A stretch of DNA of 64,000 bases from Epiperipatus broadwayi (GCA_028023455.1 JAQFVV010000037.1:1922001-1986000); one strand, 5' to 3'; positions 9,541 to 23,111 are shown, counted from the first letter of the stretch. Notes: generated from the letters alone by a model not told the origin. Made by a program: numbers and translations.

Positions 9541-11885
9541 AATTGTTTAGATTTGATCTACTAAAGGGAAATAATTAAAAATGTCTTTAAAGATTAAATT
9601 TAAATAACAACCACAAGATTATGAATAAAATAATTAACCCAAAATTTTTCATGAATTATCAACTAGTTTAAATCCTTCATTGAAAGAAAAATATTTGTAT
9701 AAGTAAATTATTATGTATACTATAATATCATTTAATAACTAATCAAATCTAATATAAAGTAAAATATAATAAAGTAGAGGCAATATTTTAATTAGATGGT
9801 TTTGTGATTTGTCTAATATATATAAGCAATTGCTTTGAAATAATTTAAATAATAGTAAAGCTTTCCTAATAAAATACATTTTACGTGAGATTTATTATTC
9901 GTTCTTAAGCCTTAGAATTCGTGTATTAAATTTAATAGCATAATTGGATTAGCAAAAATTTGATTTTAAAAGCACATTTGATCTATTTTTAATTAAATCT
10001 GCTGAATTTATGAGTAGAATTTCAATCATTTAATTTTTTGGTTTCCAAGAATTGTAAATACACAAATGAAAATAGTGTTAACTAAACGCAAAAGCATATC
10101 GTTACATTTTATTAATGTGATATTGTCAATTTTCAAAAGCAGTGATAAGCAACGCATTTAAATAATGGGCCCCACGTTAAATTAACTTTATCTTGACTGA
10201 TTTTTGATTGATATCATTTTTATTTCTTTATGTGTATCTAAAAAGTAGAACTTTTTGCATTAATTATATAGCCTACGTATAAACATTGGTGTTCATGCGA
10301 AGAATGTATCTAGTAAATCGTCAAATATAATTACTAAATACACATAATTATAAGTAAATGTTTGAAAATAAATGTTGAGTTTTAATTTATGTAACATTTA
10401 ATTAATTATATTAAAATATTCTTCAGTTTTATGAAATAACAAATATATGAAAACCAAAATAAAAATTCAAAATGCAATAGAAAATGGTAACTCTAGCAGG
10501 TGCTGCACCCATGCTACTATTTTGTTAACGAAAAACGAAGCTTTACTGAATTATTTTATAGAGAAAAAAATAATTACAATCATTATTATTTTTTACATAA
10601 AAATTGATGAATGATGATTAAAAATAAAATATATTTATGATTTTCTAAAATCCGTATAATCTTTTTTAAAAGCTCCAAAAGTGTAAAAATATTTTCACAG
10701 TCTCTTAATCGTTATTTTTAGATAACGTTTATAAAAATCATAAAAGAAAACAGCGTAAAAGGAATGTACTCTTTACTTATTACTATAAATATTGCAAACT
10801 ATTCCATCATATGAAAATACTAATATGCATTTATTAGAAATAATAAAAAATGATGCGATGTTTATTTCAAAATCTTGCAAAAAATATTAAAAACATAAGA
10901 GATAAGGCCTATGTTTTATTTTTAAATCTTTGCTCATTATGAATATATGTAAATATTTTAATAATAAAAGAAATATAACCGTTTATTTTATGAAAACAAT
11001 TTAATTGAATGGAAAAAAAATACACAAGTAATAAATTTATACAAAAAACCTCCACCTATATATAAACACACACACGCACACACAATGTAAATATTCTCCA
11101 AATATACACACGTATATATGTATCCAAATACACGCACATCTAGTTAGATAATTATAATATAGAAATAGTTAATATTATTTACTAAATAAGAGAAACTTTA
11201 TTTTTAATCAGATAATTTATATGTAATGTTAAGTACTTTGCAATATACAAAGAATCAAACCTTTATAAGTTCGCTCAGAAAATTAATTTATTTTAATGTT
11301 ATGTTTTATGCTTGTTAAGTATAAAATACTTTTTCAAATGTAAAAGTGTATGTGAAATATCGTTATTGCAACGACTTATATTATAACAATATAAATTAAT
11401 GTGCGATGAAATTTTTGCTATCAGGTGTAAGGCGCAAATAACTAATTGAATAACTCAAAATGTTGAGTTATCCAAAATAAAATTTAATCAGAATAAAAAT
11501 AACTTAAAAAAAAAAAGTAAAAAGCTGTCAAATCATTATGAAACGTCTGTGCTTTATAGTTTTTTTCAATGCTTTTTTATCCTTTTCATAAAAATTTTAC
11601 TTCACTATTTACTTTTCAAATCCAGTAAGATACCAATGATAGTTGAATTACGTTATTTAAAAACTTTCAAAAATGTTTTTACATAATTATTTAACATTTA
11701 TTCATCATTTTATTGCATTATAAAGAAGTAGATACTATGCGTCGATGAAAAGATAGATATATATTTTTAAGGACAAGTCATTTTAAAAATTAATTAAAAA
11801 AATTGTACTCAGGCCTGCTCATCACTATAATTCATTCGCAAAGCCGACTGGGTATTTAATCGATCCCATCATTCATCTGTCAGAC
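9541..11885. other. AT-rich DNA upstream of the CBP promoter, with a CA microsatellite
   Basis: No ORF or repeat family seen. A short (CA)n tract interrupted by CG lies at about 11065-11094. Composition becomes less AT-rich after about 11810, close to the promoter. Confidence 0.5.
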
Positions 11886-12095
11886 AGACTTCGTATTTTT
11901 CCGGAATTGTCAGAAAATAAGATTCATACGACCTTACGTTCCAATAGCCAATCAGAAGCTTGATTTATTATCACGTGTACATGCTTAACCTATGAATAAT
12001 AAGCTTTCGCTTCGGAAAATTCTTGATCGGAGGTATTCGTTGTTTTCGCTGACAAGCATAGAAAAACTTTTCATCAACAGCCGCCATTTTCTTCA
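11886..12095 (+). promoter_or_regulatory. Probable CBP promoter
   Basis: A locally less AT-rich stretch 400-600 bp upstream of the start codon. It holds a cluster of classical motifs: an ETS-like CCGGAA (11901-11906), two CCAAT boxes (11941-11945, and 11948-11952 within the NF-Y-like GCCAATCAG), a palindromic E-box CACGTG (11972-11977), and a YY1-type site at 12080-12091. I see no convincing TATA box. The combination suits a TATA-less housekeeping promoter. Motif identity is seen directly; use in vivo is inferred. Confidence 0.55.
12080..12091 (-). promoter_or_regulatory. YY1-like element near the likely transcription start
   Basis: GCCGCCATTTTC on the + strand is the complement of the YY1 consensus AANATGGCGGC. 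Such sites typically sit just downstream of transcription starts of TATA-less genes, which would place the CBP start near 12.05-12.1 kb. Confidence 0.45.
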
Positions 12096-12479
12096 ATTTC
12101 GACACTGAAAACTTTATATCTTCTACTAAGGATTTTTGCCCATTCCGGGATCGTGAGTAATTTATATGTTTGGAAGGGATCAATATATACTTATGGAAGG
12201 TATATAACGCAAAATTTTTTAATTTGGGCTATTTTTGTCGTTACGACGAAAGCCCAACGCTTTCAGAAATATTGTTTTGTGCTTTCAAAATTGGTATATA
12301 TTTTGATCGTTTGGAGACTGAAAATGTAATCCTTTTGCCTTTAACACTGTGGTTAATGCCTTGAGGATCAATTTCAAGAAATTAAGATGTTACCTTTTCG
12401 GATTTTATGGGACAAAATTAGGGATTTATGATCAACAAGTTAGGACTCGGCCTGTATAGTAAATTTGTGGAAGTACAAC
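12092..12479 (+). other. Probable 5' untranslated region of the CBP gene
   Basis: No long ORF precedes the CBP start codon here, but several upstream ATGs occur (for example near 12387, 12409 and 12428). Either translation is modulated by short upstream ORFs or part of this region is spliced out. A GTGAGT donor-like hexamer near 12153 could end a non-coding exon, but I see no clear matching acceptor before 12480. Confidence 0.4.
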
Positions 12480-12570
12480 ATGGCTGATCATCTTGTGGAT
12501 GGGCCGCCGAGTAAACGGCCGAAAATTGACAAAATAATGTCTCCGACGCTTACATCCAATGATAATGCCG
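12480..12570 (+). CDS. CREBBP: CREB-binding protein (CBP/p300), coding exon 1
   Basis: CBP/p300 is a nuclear transcriptional co-activator and lysine acetyltransferase for histones H3/H4 and transcription factors. This exon encodes its extreme N-terminus, MADHLVDGPPSKRPKIDKIM and ten further residues (30 codons plus one base). The M-A-[DE]-x-L-[VL]-D-G-P-P-x-KR-x-K signature, including the basic stretch, is diagnostic of metazoan CBP. ATG context CAACATGG is a good initiation context. The exon ends GCCG followed by GTAAGT, a consensus donor in phase 1. It is followed by a 332-bp intron and exon 2, where the frame continues exactly. Confidence 0.92.
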
Positions 12571-12902
12571 GTAAGTATCTTAACAATTCAGTCTATTATT
12601 TTGTTATATTATTTTTTAGCTGATGTAGCCGTTATTGTGAGAAAAAATTGAGAAAAATTGACTATCCATCATAGTCATTTTCTAGTTTGCAACGTTAATA
12701 TAAGGCTCTATCAGTAGCTCGCTAGACGGAGATAGAAAAGCAAAAGATCGACAACATATTAAGCGTTTAATGTGTATTGCTTTATATTTTATTTTTCTAT
12801 AATTTAATTTTTATTAGGCATGAAGTTAAAAAAACTCACTGTTTTGTAAATATGTAGCCAATTCAATATTCACCACTTATAAATTGTTTTGATTTGTTTC
12901 AG
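12571..12902 (+). other. CBP intron 1 (332 bp)
   Basis: Starts GTAAGT and ends in a pyrimidine-rich TTTTGATTTGTTTCAG, splitting a codon after its first base (phase 1). It is AT-rich with no other feature seen. Confidence 0.88.
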
Positions 12903-13678
12903 AATTCTTTGGCAAGTTGTTGGATTTGGAGACGGAACTTCCAGATGAGCTTATAGCTACAGGTAGTCTTGGGAATCCAGATCAGCAATCACCGTTTCCC
13001 TCAGCATCTCAGCCAGGTCAAGGAATACCCAATGGAGCAATGGATGTAAATCAATCGCAGGATGCCACCAATTCAACTCAGAGGCATCTTTCTCAATTAC
13101 TGCAAAATAAAAATGCTCCTCATAGCTTGGCCAATACTGTTAGTTCTAATACCAGTCCACAAACTCATAATCATGGACCTAATCAAAATCCAAGTCCTAG
13201 TGTAGGTATAGCCAATATAAACAGTGTAAAAAGCCCCCTGCCAAATAATTTATCATCACCTCCGGCTGTGGCAGTAAGTAAATCGGGAACTCCAACTTCT
13301 ACACCTCATAGTATTAATAGTGAATCAATGATAACGAGTATAGCGAACAGTTTATCCAGCAGTCCTGTTACAGGAACAGCCTCGGTTGTAGCAAATAGTT
13401 TAAATTTAAATACAAAACCTCCTATGAACTCTAATCTTATAAACAGCAATGTAACTGCCAATAATATGCAATCATCGCTATCAAATCCAATGGTAAACGG
13501 ACCTCATATGTCCATGGGTAATAATACAGGAACGAATCCAAGGAATGTTCCTGCTAACGTGACAGCCAACATGAACATGCCTCATGGAAACATGGGTTTA
13601 GTTAATACTGCTCCTCATTCACCTCATCAGCAGATGGGACATCCAGGGATGAATACATCACAAACAGGACCCATTCGG
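12903..13678 (+). CDS. CREBBP: CREB-binding protein (CBP/p300), coding exon 2
   Basis: Continues exon 1 in frame with EFFGKLLDLETELPDELI, matching the conserved DLE-x-[DE]-LPDEL block of CBP/p300. Then comes RHLSQLLQ, whose LSQLL is an LXXLL nuclear-receptor interaction motif at the position where CBP has one. The rest (about 200 residues) is low-complexity and rich in Asn, Ser, Pro, Gly and Met, as expected for the disordered segment before the TAZ1 zinc finger. The exon supplies 258 codons after the split codon and ends ATT CGG followed by GTAAGT (phase 0). With exon 1 this gives 289 residues. TAZ1, KIX, bromodomain and acetyltransferase exons are not in the window. The open frame continues past 13678, but the sequence there turns AT-rich and hydrophobic, supporting the splice site. 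Confidence 0.92.
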
Positions 13679-14689
13679 GTAAGTACAAATTTATATTATT
13701 TCATCCCATTCAACCTTGGCTGTTCTCTCTTTATTAAAGCTTATTTTTAAAAAATATAAGTGTAGTTTCAATCTTCAGTAATTAACATTTCCCAATTAAA
13801 TGAACAAATTTTTATTGATTTTATTATTTAATTATAGCAAATTATTGTAAAAAAGGTTTTCAAAATTAGGATTTACTTTGAATCTTTGATTCTAAATAAA
13901 AAAAAATTTCTGCAGTTTTTTTTCCTATAGAAGTTTTTTGCAGTTTGTTTATAAACATTTTGTTTTCCAAAAAAAAAAAAATAGTGTTGGTTTTTGGTAG
14001 TTTTTGATATTTATAACTCGGGGATTCCCTTGTCAAATAGTTCCTGGTAATCGATTTCAATGTTAGCTTTGTTTGGGACAGCCATTTTGTGTACCGGAAT
14101 TGGAAGTTAGTATTTTTTTTTGAACGTCAAATAGTCGTCATTGATTCCTTTTTGGAAATTGTGATCATCCCTGTTATCAGTACTAAAATACAGAAAAAAT
14201 AGCAATATATACAATTTTCTTAATATCCCCAAACACGTGCTTATGTGTTGAGTTTCCACTTGAAGGATTATCCTAATGTTTGCATGACTTGAAGTTTGGA
14301 AAGAAAAACAATAGGATTATTATAACTTTCGTTTTACTATATACCATTTAGTTACCTTTCCATTTATTGAGTTAAAAGGCACTTTAAATTAGAAATGTAT
14401 ATGATTATGGATAAGTTATTAAATGCAAAATATTTAAGATGGGAAACGATTTTAAATTATTTAATTTTTCTTCCTCGTTTTTATTTGTTTACTTTTTATT
14501 TATAGAAAAATAAATCATTAATTTTCAGAAAATGAAATTAAGTATTACATTTTATCTTGATTAAAATTTTGGTAAAAATAATTCCAAAAAAAAAAAAAAA
14601 AAGAAGAAAAAGTTAGTAATAAGGTTTGTTTAAACTATAGTAAATCTGATTACTGTTTAGAATTAAAATCTAAGTGGAAATATTACCAG

Positions 14690-14935
14690 GGTAAAGTCAG
14701 AGAACTGACCTCTGCTCCCGATATATTCTGTTGGGGGCTGTCTGCTGTGCAGTCGTGAATGTTGAATCTTTACAAAGAAAACAGGTTAGCTTGTTTTTCA
14801 GGAGAGGTAGCTGAACGACTGTGACAGGGTGGCATTGTATATAACATGAACAAGTCAAAAATACACACATGCGTAGTTTTTATTTACACGCATCCGAGTC
14901 CACGTGTGTACGCAGAGGTAATTGACAAGGAGCTT
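14690..14935. other. GC-elevated island in CBP intron 2
   Basis: About 250 bp clearly richer in G and C than the surrounding intron. It contains CTGTTGGGGGCTGTCTGCTG, a CACGTG E-box near 14901-14906 and several CG dinucleotides. No ORF or transposon signature was found. It could be an intronic enhancer, an alternative promoter or a small unrecognised exon. Confidence 0.35.
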
Positions 14936-17900
14936 TGATTAGTCCTACTATAAATGTGACTGATAATATAGAATTAAACTCGCTCAAGTCGGAAAGTTTT
15001 TGTCATGAGGATGGGAGAGTGATTTATTTAAAACTATATATAAACAATGAGATGTAGCATTTTGTTGAAATTATTTGTTATTAGTAAATGGTTAATATGC
15101 AGAAATAAACCGTAATATTGTTGGATAAATAATGCCGAAAGAGAGGAGGCAATGATTATAAGAAGTTTAAAAAGATTTTTCTTTTTTCAAAGTGGCAGGG
15201 AAAAAAATGTTTGAATATTTCTGTTAAGTATTCTTTGTAAAAGGTCTCCCTCTGCTGTAATTTTCAGTTAATAAATAATTAACTTTTATTGTGTAAAAAT
15301 CTAGCGAGTTGATCGGCATATAGTTATATAGTTTAAAATTCAAAATTATTTTTTTGAAATAGATTTACTACTTTTTGTGCATATAAATATATATGACTGA
15401 AAGTATTATCATTTTTTTTTATTTGGTTTGCAGTTTGTTAACAATCTACAAATAAATATTAGTAATTATTTGAGGCATGAGTATTTTTTTGAAGTAAAAT
15501 AAAAAATGCCAATAATTTGCTTTGAAAAATGATTCAATTATTCATTCACACAGTTTTAAGACATATATAATAGCACATAATTTTTCATATATATTAAAAA
15601 TTTTTTTTGCAGATTCTAAAATGTTTTTTTTTGAAAGTGATTCTATATTCAGAAATTTATTGTAGCATGCATGCTTGCTCACACTAGTATGCCATTTATG
15701 AGCAAAAGGTAAATTGTACAAAGAATTTTAAAAAAGGCCCGAAATTAATTTTGTTGAATTGTTACTTAAGTGATTAAAATATCTAATTATTAAAAATAGT
15801 TTTAAAATTTTTTGAATGATAAAAAAAAAAAAAGCTTCAGTTACATAGTAAATCTTTACTATAAGAAAAAATTTTGCTTGGGTAAAATTGTGTATATAAG
15901 AGTTGGTAAATGAGTTGCTGTTTTTTTCTTCCAAAAATATTTAAAATTTAAAATAATTTTCTTTATATAAAATTAATATAATTATTGTAAAATATACCTC
16001 AACTCATTTTAATTGCCTAATTTAACAATTTTTTCAACATATTAAAACTGCTATAGTGTACACAGCATTTTCATTTTCTGAAGACTATTCTGCTTATGTG
16101 CTGTCTGTATATTTTAAAAAAGTTTCTAACTCTTCAAGGTTTTTAGAATCAGCCTTATTGCTAGATTTAATAATTGTTCATCTAATAAATTCTAAATTTT
16201 GATACAATTTGATATAGTAAGAGGTGCTGAGAAAATATAAGAAATCAGAAAATAGAAAAATTAATACTGTAGTTTGATTAACATTAATTTCAGTATTTTT
16301 TTGATTTTTAAATTTTATTTAAATCAATTACAATTTAAATAAAAACTCAATTTAAACTAGTATAGTAATTTTTATAAATTATAAAGTAATATAAATCCTA
16401 TGAATATAAAAGTGTTTTCTAATGCAGAAAGCAAATATTAAAAAATAAAGTCAATTTTTAAAAAAAAAAAAATTATGCATTTCAAACTAAAATTGGTCAT
16501 AATATTTTTGTTGCCTAGTCCATATTTATATGCCTTTAGTGATATGAACTAAAATATTTTTGTATAGTTTTTTTTAATTGTTGAGGAAATAATATATTTT
16601 TGAATTACCTTTTTTTTTTAATTGATGAAGCTATCAGTTATTTTTCTTCTTATGTATTTTAAAGTGATTCATGTATGGTTAATAGATTGTATTAAACTAA
16701 TAATTAGAAATTGGGCAGATGATGCTAAATAATATAGAACATATAGCTAATTATTTAAAATTATTGTGATGATGAAAAAATCACAAACATACATACAGTT
16801 TGCAGAATTGAGAAAATAGTTTTTGACAATTTGAGAAAAAATTATCTTAATATAAATGTATTTTTGAAAAAAGAAAATATTTTTCACTATTACATTGCTG
16901 ATTGCATGTTTGAAGAAAAAAACCCAACAGATTCTCCATTCTGTTTTTATAATTAAATAAAAATTCAGTAATATTATTCATGTATAGAAATTATCTTGAC
17001 TCAAAACTATGAAACTATATTTGTTACAAAATACATATATATATATAAAATATTTTTATTTCTCAAATGTAGTATTTTATTAATATTTAGATTATATCTC
17101 ATGAATACAGCAAATTGTGTTTTTAGAATATCCAATTTATATGGAAAAAAGACTTGTATGATTAGAATGTATATATTATCAATATTATTTTTTTTTACAA
17201 TTTTCAAAATTCAAGCAAAATAGATTAAAACTTGATAGATTGTAATGCATGATAGAAAAAAAATTCTAGCTAGTTTTTACATCAAGTAATTTTATTTTTC
17301 TGGAAGAATAATTAAAAAATTTCCTTTATAGAGAAGGATGCATTACATTTCTTGTAATTGGGAAATAAAATTAAACTTCCAATTTCCTCATTATTTCTTT
17401 CATTACTTAATTATTTTTTTTTTACTATTTTTGTGTTTTTACTATTATTTGTATATTGCACAAATATTATCTTTAATTTTTTCTTAGAGAAAATTACATT
17501 GATAATGTTAAAATTGTATACATTTTATAAAGTACTTATTGGTGTTGCCATTTCATTTTTAAAATTACAAATATTCATTTATTTAAATATATGTTATAGG
17601 TTAATCTGTAATTGATGCTTAAGAATAAGTTTTTAAAATTTGAAAATCAAGTGATATTTGGTTAAAAATCTAAGGGAATGGGATGGAGTCTGATGAGAAA
17701 TATATATTTTAAACATTGAATTGAAACAAACTTTAATTAATATAGATATTAACAAAATTGTCCATTAGTAGCAAATGGAATAAAATGGATTTTCATGTTT
17801 TGAAAAATGTGTAAGTGAATATATATGGTGTTTAAACAAAACATTCTTTTTTTTAAAAAAAAAAAAAGTTACAAAGGAATATTAAAGCAACTGAAAAAAA

Positions 17901-20814
17901 TATTTGCTTAGTTTTTCAAAGAAAATATTTTGTACTTGAATGGTATTTAACTATTAATTTAAGAACAAGGGTTATTGATTAGGAAAAAAAATTAAATATA
18001 TTAAAAATTAAATAAACAGAAAAGTGCAAATGTGCTTGTTAATTTCTAATATTTTTTATCTCATTTCTAACTGATTCATAGTAAACTGTATTTTTTGACA
18101 AAAACTGTATAAAACCAAGTTTAGAATCTATACTTTACTATTCAAATTTGTTTGAATATGTTTTTAGTATTTAAATAATTTTCTAATTGTTACTGTATTT
18201 AGTTTCTAGTTATTACAAATGTTTATAAATAAGAAAGTCATGTTTAAGAATGTTAAAAAATAATATAACTTTAAGAAGAATGGTAGGAAATTTTTTTTAA
18301 TATCTTAAATTATAAATTAATATAGATAACAGTTCAAATTATAAAATATAATTCCAATAGAAAATGGAAAATATTTAAAGAAAAGTTTTATGGAAATTAT
18401 TGTACATAATATGGATTGAGATGGTTAAAAGAATAAAACATTCAAATGATGAGTGAGATAATTTTGTTTGAATTAATAAAGCAAATAAAACGTAGGAATA
18501 AGAATAGTTGGAAGAATCTAGAAATGCAAAAGAATCACAAAGCAAGGATAAATTTACTATAATATATGGGAGAACAAAATCACTTTGGATGAATTTTTAG
18601 GACAATATATAAATAATATTGTCTGATAATGAAATAAATAATGATGGAAGAAATTACACACTAATAATTTTGAAATAATTATAAACAGAACCTAAGTATA
18701 TTAAATTGATGATATCATAGGAAAATTTATGAAGGTTTCTAATGAATGAAGATGTGTAATATATATTTTTTTGTTGAATAGTCAGTAATTTTTCTCTTTA
18801 AAGTAATCATTCTTTGGATTAAAGGTTTGACTAATTAAAATGAATATTGCAGATAAAATATGCTTTGAGGATTTTTAGTGAATGAAATTTTTATAGATCA
18901 AATGTTTTTTTTGAAGAACATTTAAGTGTAGAATCTGTAGAGATATGAGATAAAATTAGAGTTGAACCTTATTAATTTTTAAAAGATATTTAGAAAATAG
19001 AGAAATGAAGTTGAAAATAACATGTTTATATTGAATCTGTTACTTTGGTGATTTTTTTAAAAGAAGTACAGGGAATCATCATTCATTACATGATTCAGTC
19101 AGTGTAAATTTGTATACTTGTATTTGAGCAATTGCAAAATATATAATAAATTTAACTTGAAGCATATATTTCAAACTTATAAAAAAAGTTTCAAAAATAC
19201 ATTAAAAAAATATACTATATATATTGTATATTAAATATATGTGCCTCTATATTTAAAAATTAAATCAAAAGTATGTTTATGTATTGTTATTATATAAAAA
19301 GCAGTTATTGGAATACACTCCTAATTAACATTTTCTCCATGATAATAGAAGCTAGATTTTAATTATATTGTACTTTCATTTATAGATAGTGTACATACTA
19401 TGTCAATAATTTTTTAATTAATTACTACAATAAAATTTAAAAAGAAAAAGTAAACTTATTTTCTAATTTTAAACCATTTAAATGTTGTTAATATTCTAAC
19501 GAATTTTGCACCAATTTACTGCAAATTTATCTCGATTTTTCTGGAAACAATGTAAATGACTGATAAATCTTTGTATATAAATTGGAGATGAGTGAAATTT
19601 GTGTATGAAATAGAAGTTTCTAAGTTTAAATTATTATTTTTTCACTGAAAGGATAGAGGTGTAAAGTAAAACAGTAATTTTGCAGATTTCTTAGTATTAA
19701 TTTTGACATGATGGTAAATGTTTGTTGATTTGATTAGAAGTTGCATTAGAGAGATGTCCTATATTGATTTTTGTTTATATTATGGAGTTCAATTGTATAT
19801 AGTGAGCAAAATCAATAGTCATCAAAAATAAAAAAATGCAAGCAAAGCTAATATAAAGTTAATTAATTCAAAATGCAGTAACTAAAGAAAAATAATTATT
19901 TTAATATCTGTTAAAATTGGAATTAAGGTTTTGATTTATAGTTTTGTATGATGCTGAAATTATGTTTAGATTGAGAAAAAAAATAGAGTTTTAAAATGAA
20001 GATTTGGAAGAAAATAAATTTGAAATGTAAATTATTAAAGGAATTGATGGGCAAGATATTGATAAAATTAAAAAAAGTTTGTATGTGTTTTTATAAATAG
20101 AAAAATTATAGATACATTAAAAAAGAATTCTTAATTCAATATCATTTATACTTAAGAATTTAGCTGGCATGAAAAGTAATGTATAAATTTTTTTCAGCCA
20201 TCCCATTTCAGTTAGATAATTATGTGGAACAGAATATTTGAACATTGAGTCTGTTTTTTTTTAAATTTTTATCTTGACTATTAGCATCTTCATAAATATA
20301 GATTGTCAATCAATGGACTTCTTTGAAGGACAAAGCATGTATTGTAACTAGTGTTATTGAAATAGTTAAATTAATATTGCATACGCAATTATTATTGTAT
20401 TCACACTGTCTAACATATTGTTAAGAAATGAGAGCATGTTTAAGATTTTATAAAAAAACATAAGTTTACAACATATTAATATTTATTGTCTGGTGTATTT
20501 TTTTATATGATAATGGTGAAGTGATGTTTGCAGTCTTTGTCATAACTTATTTGTAATTTTAAACTATTATATGTAGTTTGTGCTGTTATAGATTAATATT
20601 CATTAATGAAAAAAAAGTTATATTGCAGGAAACTATAAAGAATGAAGTAAAAAATAAATACTGATTTTAATGGAATGTAAGTATGAGTATTTGAAGAATA
20701 GGCAAATAGATTTAGTGGCAGATCTTTATGGTGCGATATTAGATAAAATGTAATGAACAGAAAATGTAAACAGTATTTTGTAAGTGTTATAAAAATATCG
20801 AGCTTTAGATTAAG
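14936..20814. other. AT-rich intron, no feature seen
   Basis: About 5.9 kb with poly-A/T runs. Short open frames in it are low complexity and rich in Ile, Phe, Lys and Asn. I see no repeat family, RNA gene or exon. Confidence 0.5.
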
Positions 20815-21164
20815 TTTTTTTTTTTCAACTTTTTACAATTAAAAATGCTTCAATTATATATCACAAATAAGAAAGCTATAAACAATATAGCTTCAATTTA
20901 AAAATAAAAAATCTTAATTACATTCTATGTAAAAAAAAAAATTTCCAACAAATGAAAAAAAATTGCAGAATTTTAAGAAATAAAATAAACGTAATAACAA
21001 TGTATGGTATACATGAAATAATACAAATAAATTAAATCTCCCACAACAAACCCAGTCTTCTATTTTAAAAATAGCCCATTAATTTCAATGTATATACAAA
21101 ACAAACCATATGCAAATTTTATAAATCTTGATTTATTATATGAACTATTATTAAATACAAAAAA

Positions 21165-21215
21165 TATTCCAATGTTTGGACTATATTCTTTTATAGTCTT
21201 TATCAAGGAACAACT
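21165..21215 (-). ncRNA. Decayed Penelope hammerhead, left arm of PLE1
   Basis: On the - strand UUGAUAA (compare CUGAUGA) is followed by one extra base, then a perfect 7-bp hairpin GACUAUA...UAUAGUC (21198-21179), then CAAA where GAAA is expected. The order core, stem II, GAAA box is that of a hammerhead, but G8 and G12 are changed, so it should be inactive. Confidence 0.45.
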
Positions 21216-21465
21216 AAAACATACATAAAAAAACTAAATATAAATACAAATATTCTACAATAATCCAAATACATATAACAAATACAAATAACTTTCCAAA
21301 AAAAACCAAACAATCTTAAATTTCCATTACATCTGTTTCTTAAATCCATTTCTTAAAAATAAGCCTTTATTCAATTAAATCTACCTATTATCCTCTTTCT
21401 TCTTTTTTTTTCAATTAACAACCTATTCATTACAGGTTCCATTCCATTAATATAAACTATTTCTT

Positions 21466-21786
21466 TTATAATTTTTTCATAATATGATATTTTAAAATTT
21501 TTATGTTTAATATACTCATATGAACATAAACTGCAGAATTTTTGTCATTTAAATGCTGTTTTATCTTGTGCAATTTGTTCTTTGTAGTTCCAACATATGA
21601 CATTTCTTTATTATCTTTAAAACTATCTAAACATTTTATAATATAAAACAAATTCATAACTTTTAAATTATAATAATCATCATAATTAATTAACAAATTT
21701 AAATTTTTTTTCTTTTTAAACACAGGACAAATAATAATATATTTTTTATTAATCATATTAAATAATTTCCTAATTTTAGCAAACAA
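21466..21786 (-). pseudogene. Penelope GIY-YIG endonuclease relic, left arm
   Basis: Reads KLFNMINKKYIIICPVFKKK then VMNLFYIIKCLDSFKDNKEM, followed by YVGTTKNKLHKIKQHLNDKN. The YIIKC...YVGTT...LKQHLND layout is the N-terminal half of a GIY-YIG nuclease as found at the C-terminus of Penelope-like proteins. The endonuclease nicks DNA for target-primed reverse transcription. The reverse transcriptase is not recognisable upstream. Lesions relative to the right arm (for example missing residues in LATRLKQHL) mark it as dead. Confidence 0.65.
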
Positions 21787-22516
21787 ACCTTTTAGAACAT
21801 TGAAACCAACTTAAATTATTATTTAATGTTATCTATTATTCATTTTTTCAATATTTTTATTGTAAAACATTAATAACATCCTAGGATAATCATGTATAAA
21901 GCATTAATATTTTATATTAAATTCACTTTTTAATAAATCTTTATTTGAACAATTTAATTGCACTATGATTCTTTTACAATGATTATCATCTGAAAAACAA
22001 TTATTTAATATGCCATAAAAAGTTATTTTCTATAAACAGAAGTTTTTATTACTACCCTATTATTGTTACTTATTTTTTTAATTCTAACATCCATGTATGC
22101 AATAATATTAATATTTTGTTTTTCCATAGTAAATTTAATTTTATCCTCAATATTTTCATTAAATAACAAAAAATAAGAGGAATAAGAAAAAAGCTGAATT
22201 TTTTGAAATATATATTATTGAGTATATGGATGTTAGAATTAAAAAAGTAATAATAATAGGGTAGTAATAGAAACATTTTATGGTTTATTAAATAATTGGT
22301 TTTCAGATATTGATAAACATTGTAAAATAAATGTTATTAATAATAGGATTCATAGGGCAATTAAATTATGTTCATTAAAAAGTGAGATTAATATGATAAA
22401 ATATGAATATTTTTATAAATGATTATCCTAGGACATTATTAATGGTTTGTTTTGTAATAAAAATATTGAAAAAATGAATAATAAGATAAGATTAAACAAT
22501 AATGGTAAGATAATTT

Positions 22517-22950
22517 ATGTTGGTTTCAATGTTTCAGAAGGTTTGTTTGTTCAAATTGAGGAAATTATTTAATATGATTATTAAAAAATATATTATTTGT
22601 CCTGTTTATAAAAAGAAAAAAAGTTTAAATTTGTTAATTAATTATAAAAATTATTATAATTTAGAAGTTATGAATTTGGTTTATATTATAAAATGTTTAG
22701 ATTGTTTTAAAGATAATAAAGAAACGTTATATGTTGGAACTACAAAGAATAAATTAGCAACAAGATTAAAACAGCATTTAAATGATAAACATTCTGCAGT
22801 TTATGGTCATATGAGTAAATTTAAACAAAGATTTTAAAATAGAACCATTGGAATGTATTAGATCGTATTATGAAAAAATTTATATTAATAAAATGAAACC
22901 TGTAATAAATAGGTTGTTAATTGAAAAAAAAAAAGAGGATAAGTTGATTT
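22517..22950 (+). pseudogene. Penelope GIY-YIG endonuclease relic, right arm
   Basis: The better-preserved twin of the left-arm copy: VMNLVYIIKCLDCFKDNKET, then LYVGTTKNKLATRLKQHLND and KHSAVYGHMSKF. After 22837 the homologous frame shifts and continues to about 22950 (LECIRSYYEKIYINKMKPVI, then an IEKKKEDK-like end). Conserved GIY-YIG features are VYII for GIY, YVG for YIG, and the Arg of TRLKQH, the catalytic arginine position in this family. One frameshift and the missing RT domain make it a pseudogene. Confidence 0.7.
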
Positions 22951-23111
22951 AATTAAATAATTATAGATGATTATTTTAAAAAAGGTCTTTAAGAAACAAT
23001 GTAATGGAGATTTAAGATTGTTTGTTAGACGAGTTTTAAAGTAGGAGTTGTTTGTATTTGGATTATTGTGGAATATTTGTATTTATTGGTTTTTTATGTA
23101 TTTTTCAGTTA

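Noticed and set aside
12170-12364. 64-residue frame upstream of the CBP start
   Set aside because: It has no ATG at its start, no family resemblance, and lies in the probable 5' UTR.
17690-17706. CTGATGAGAAA with both hammerhead boxes adjacent
   Set aside because: No room for stem II; chance occurrence.
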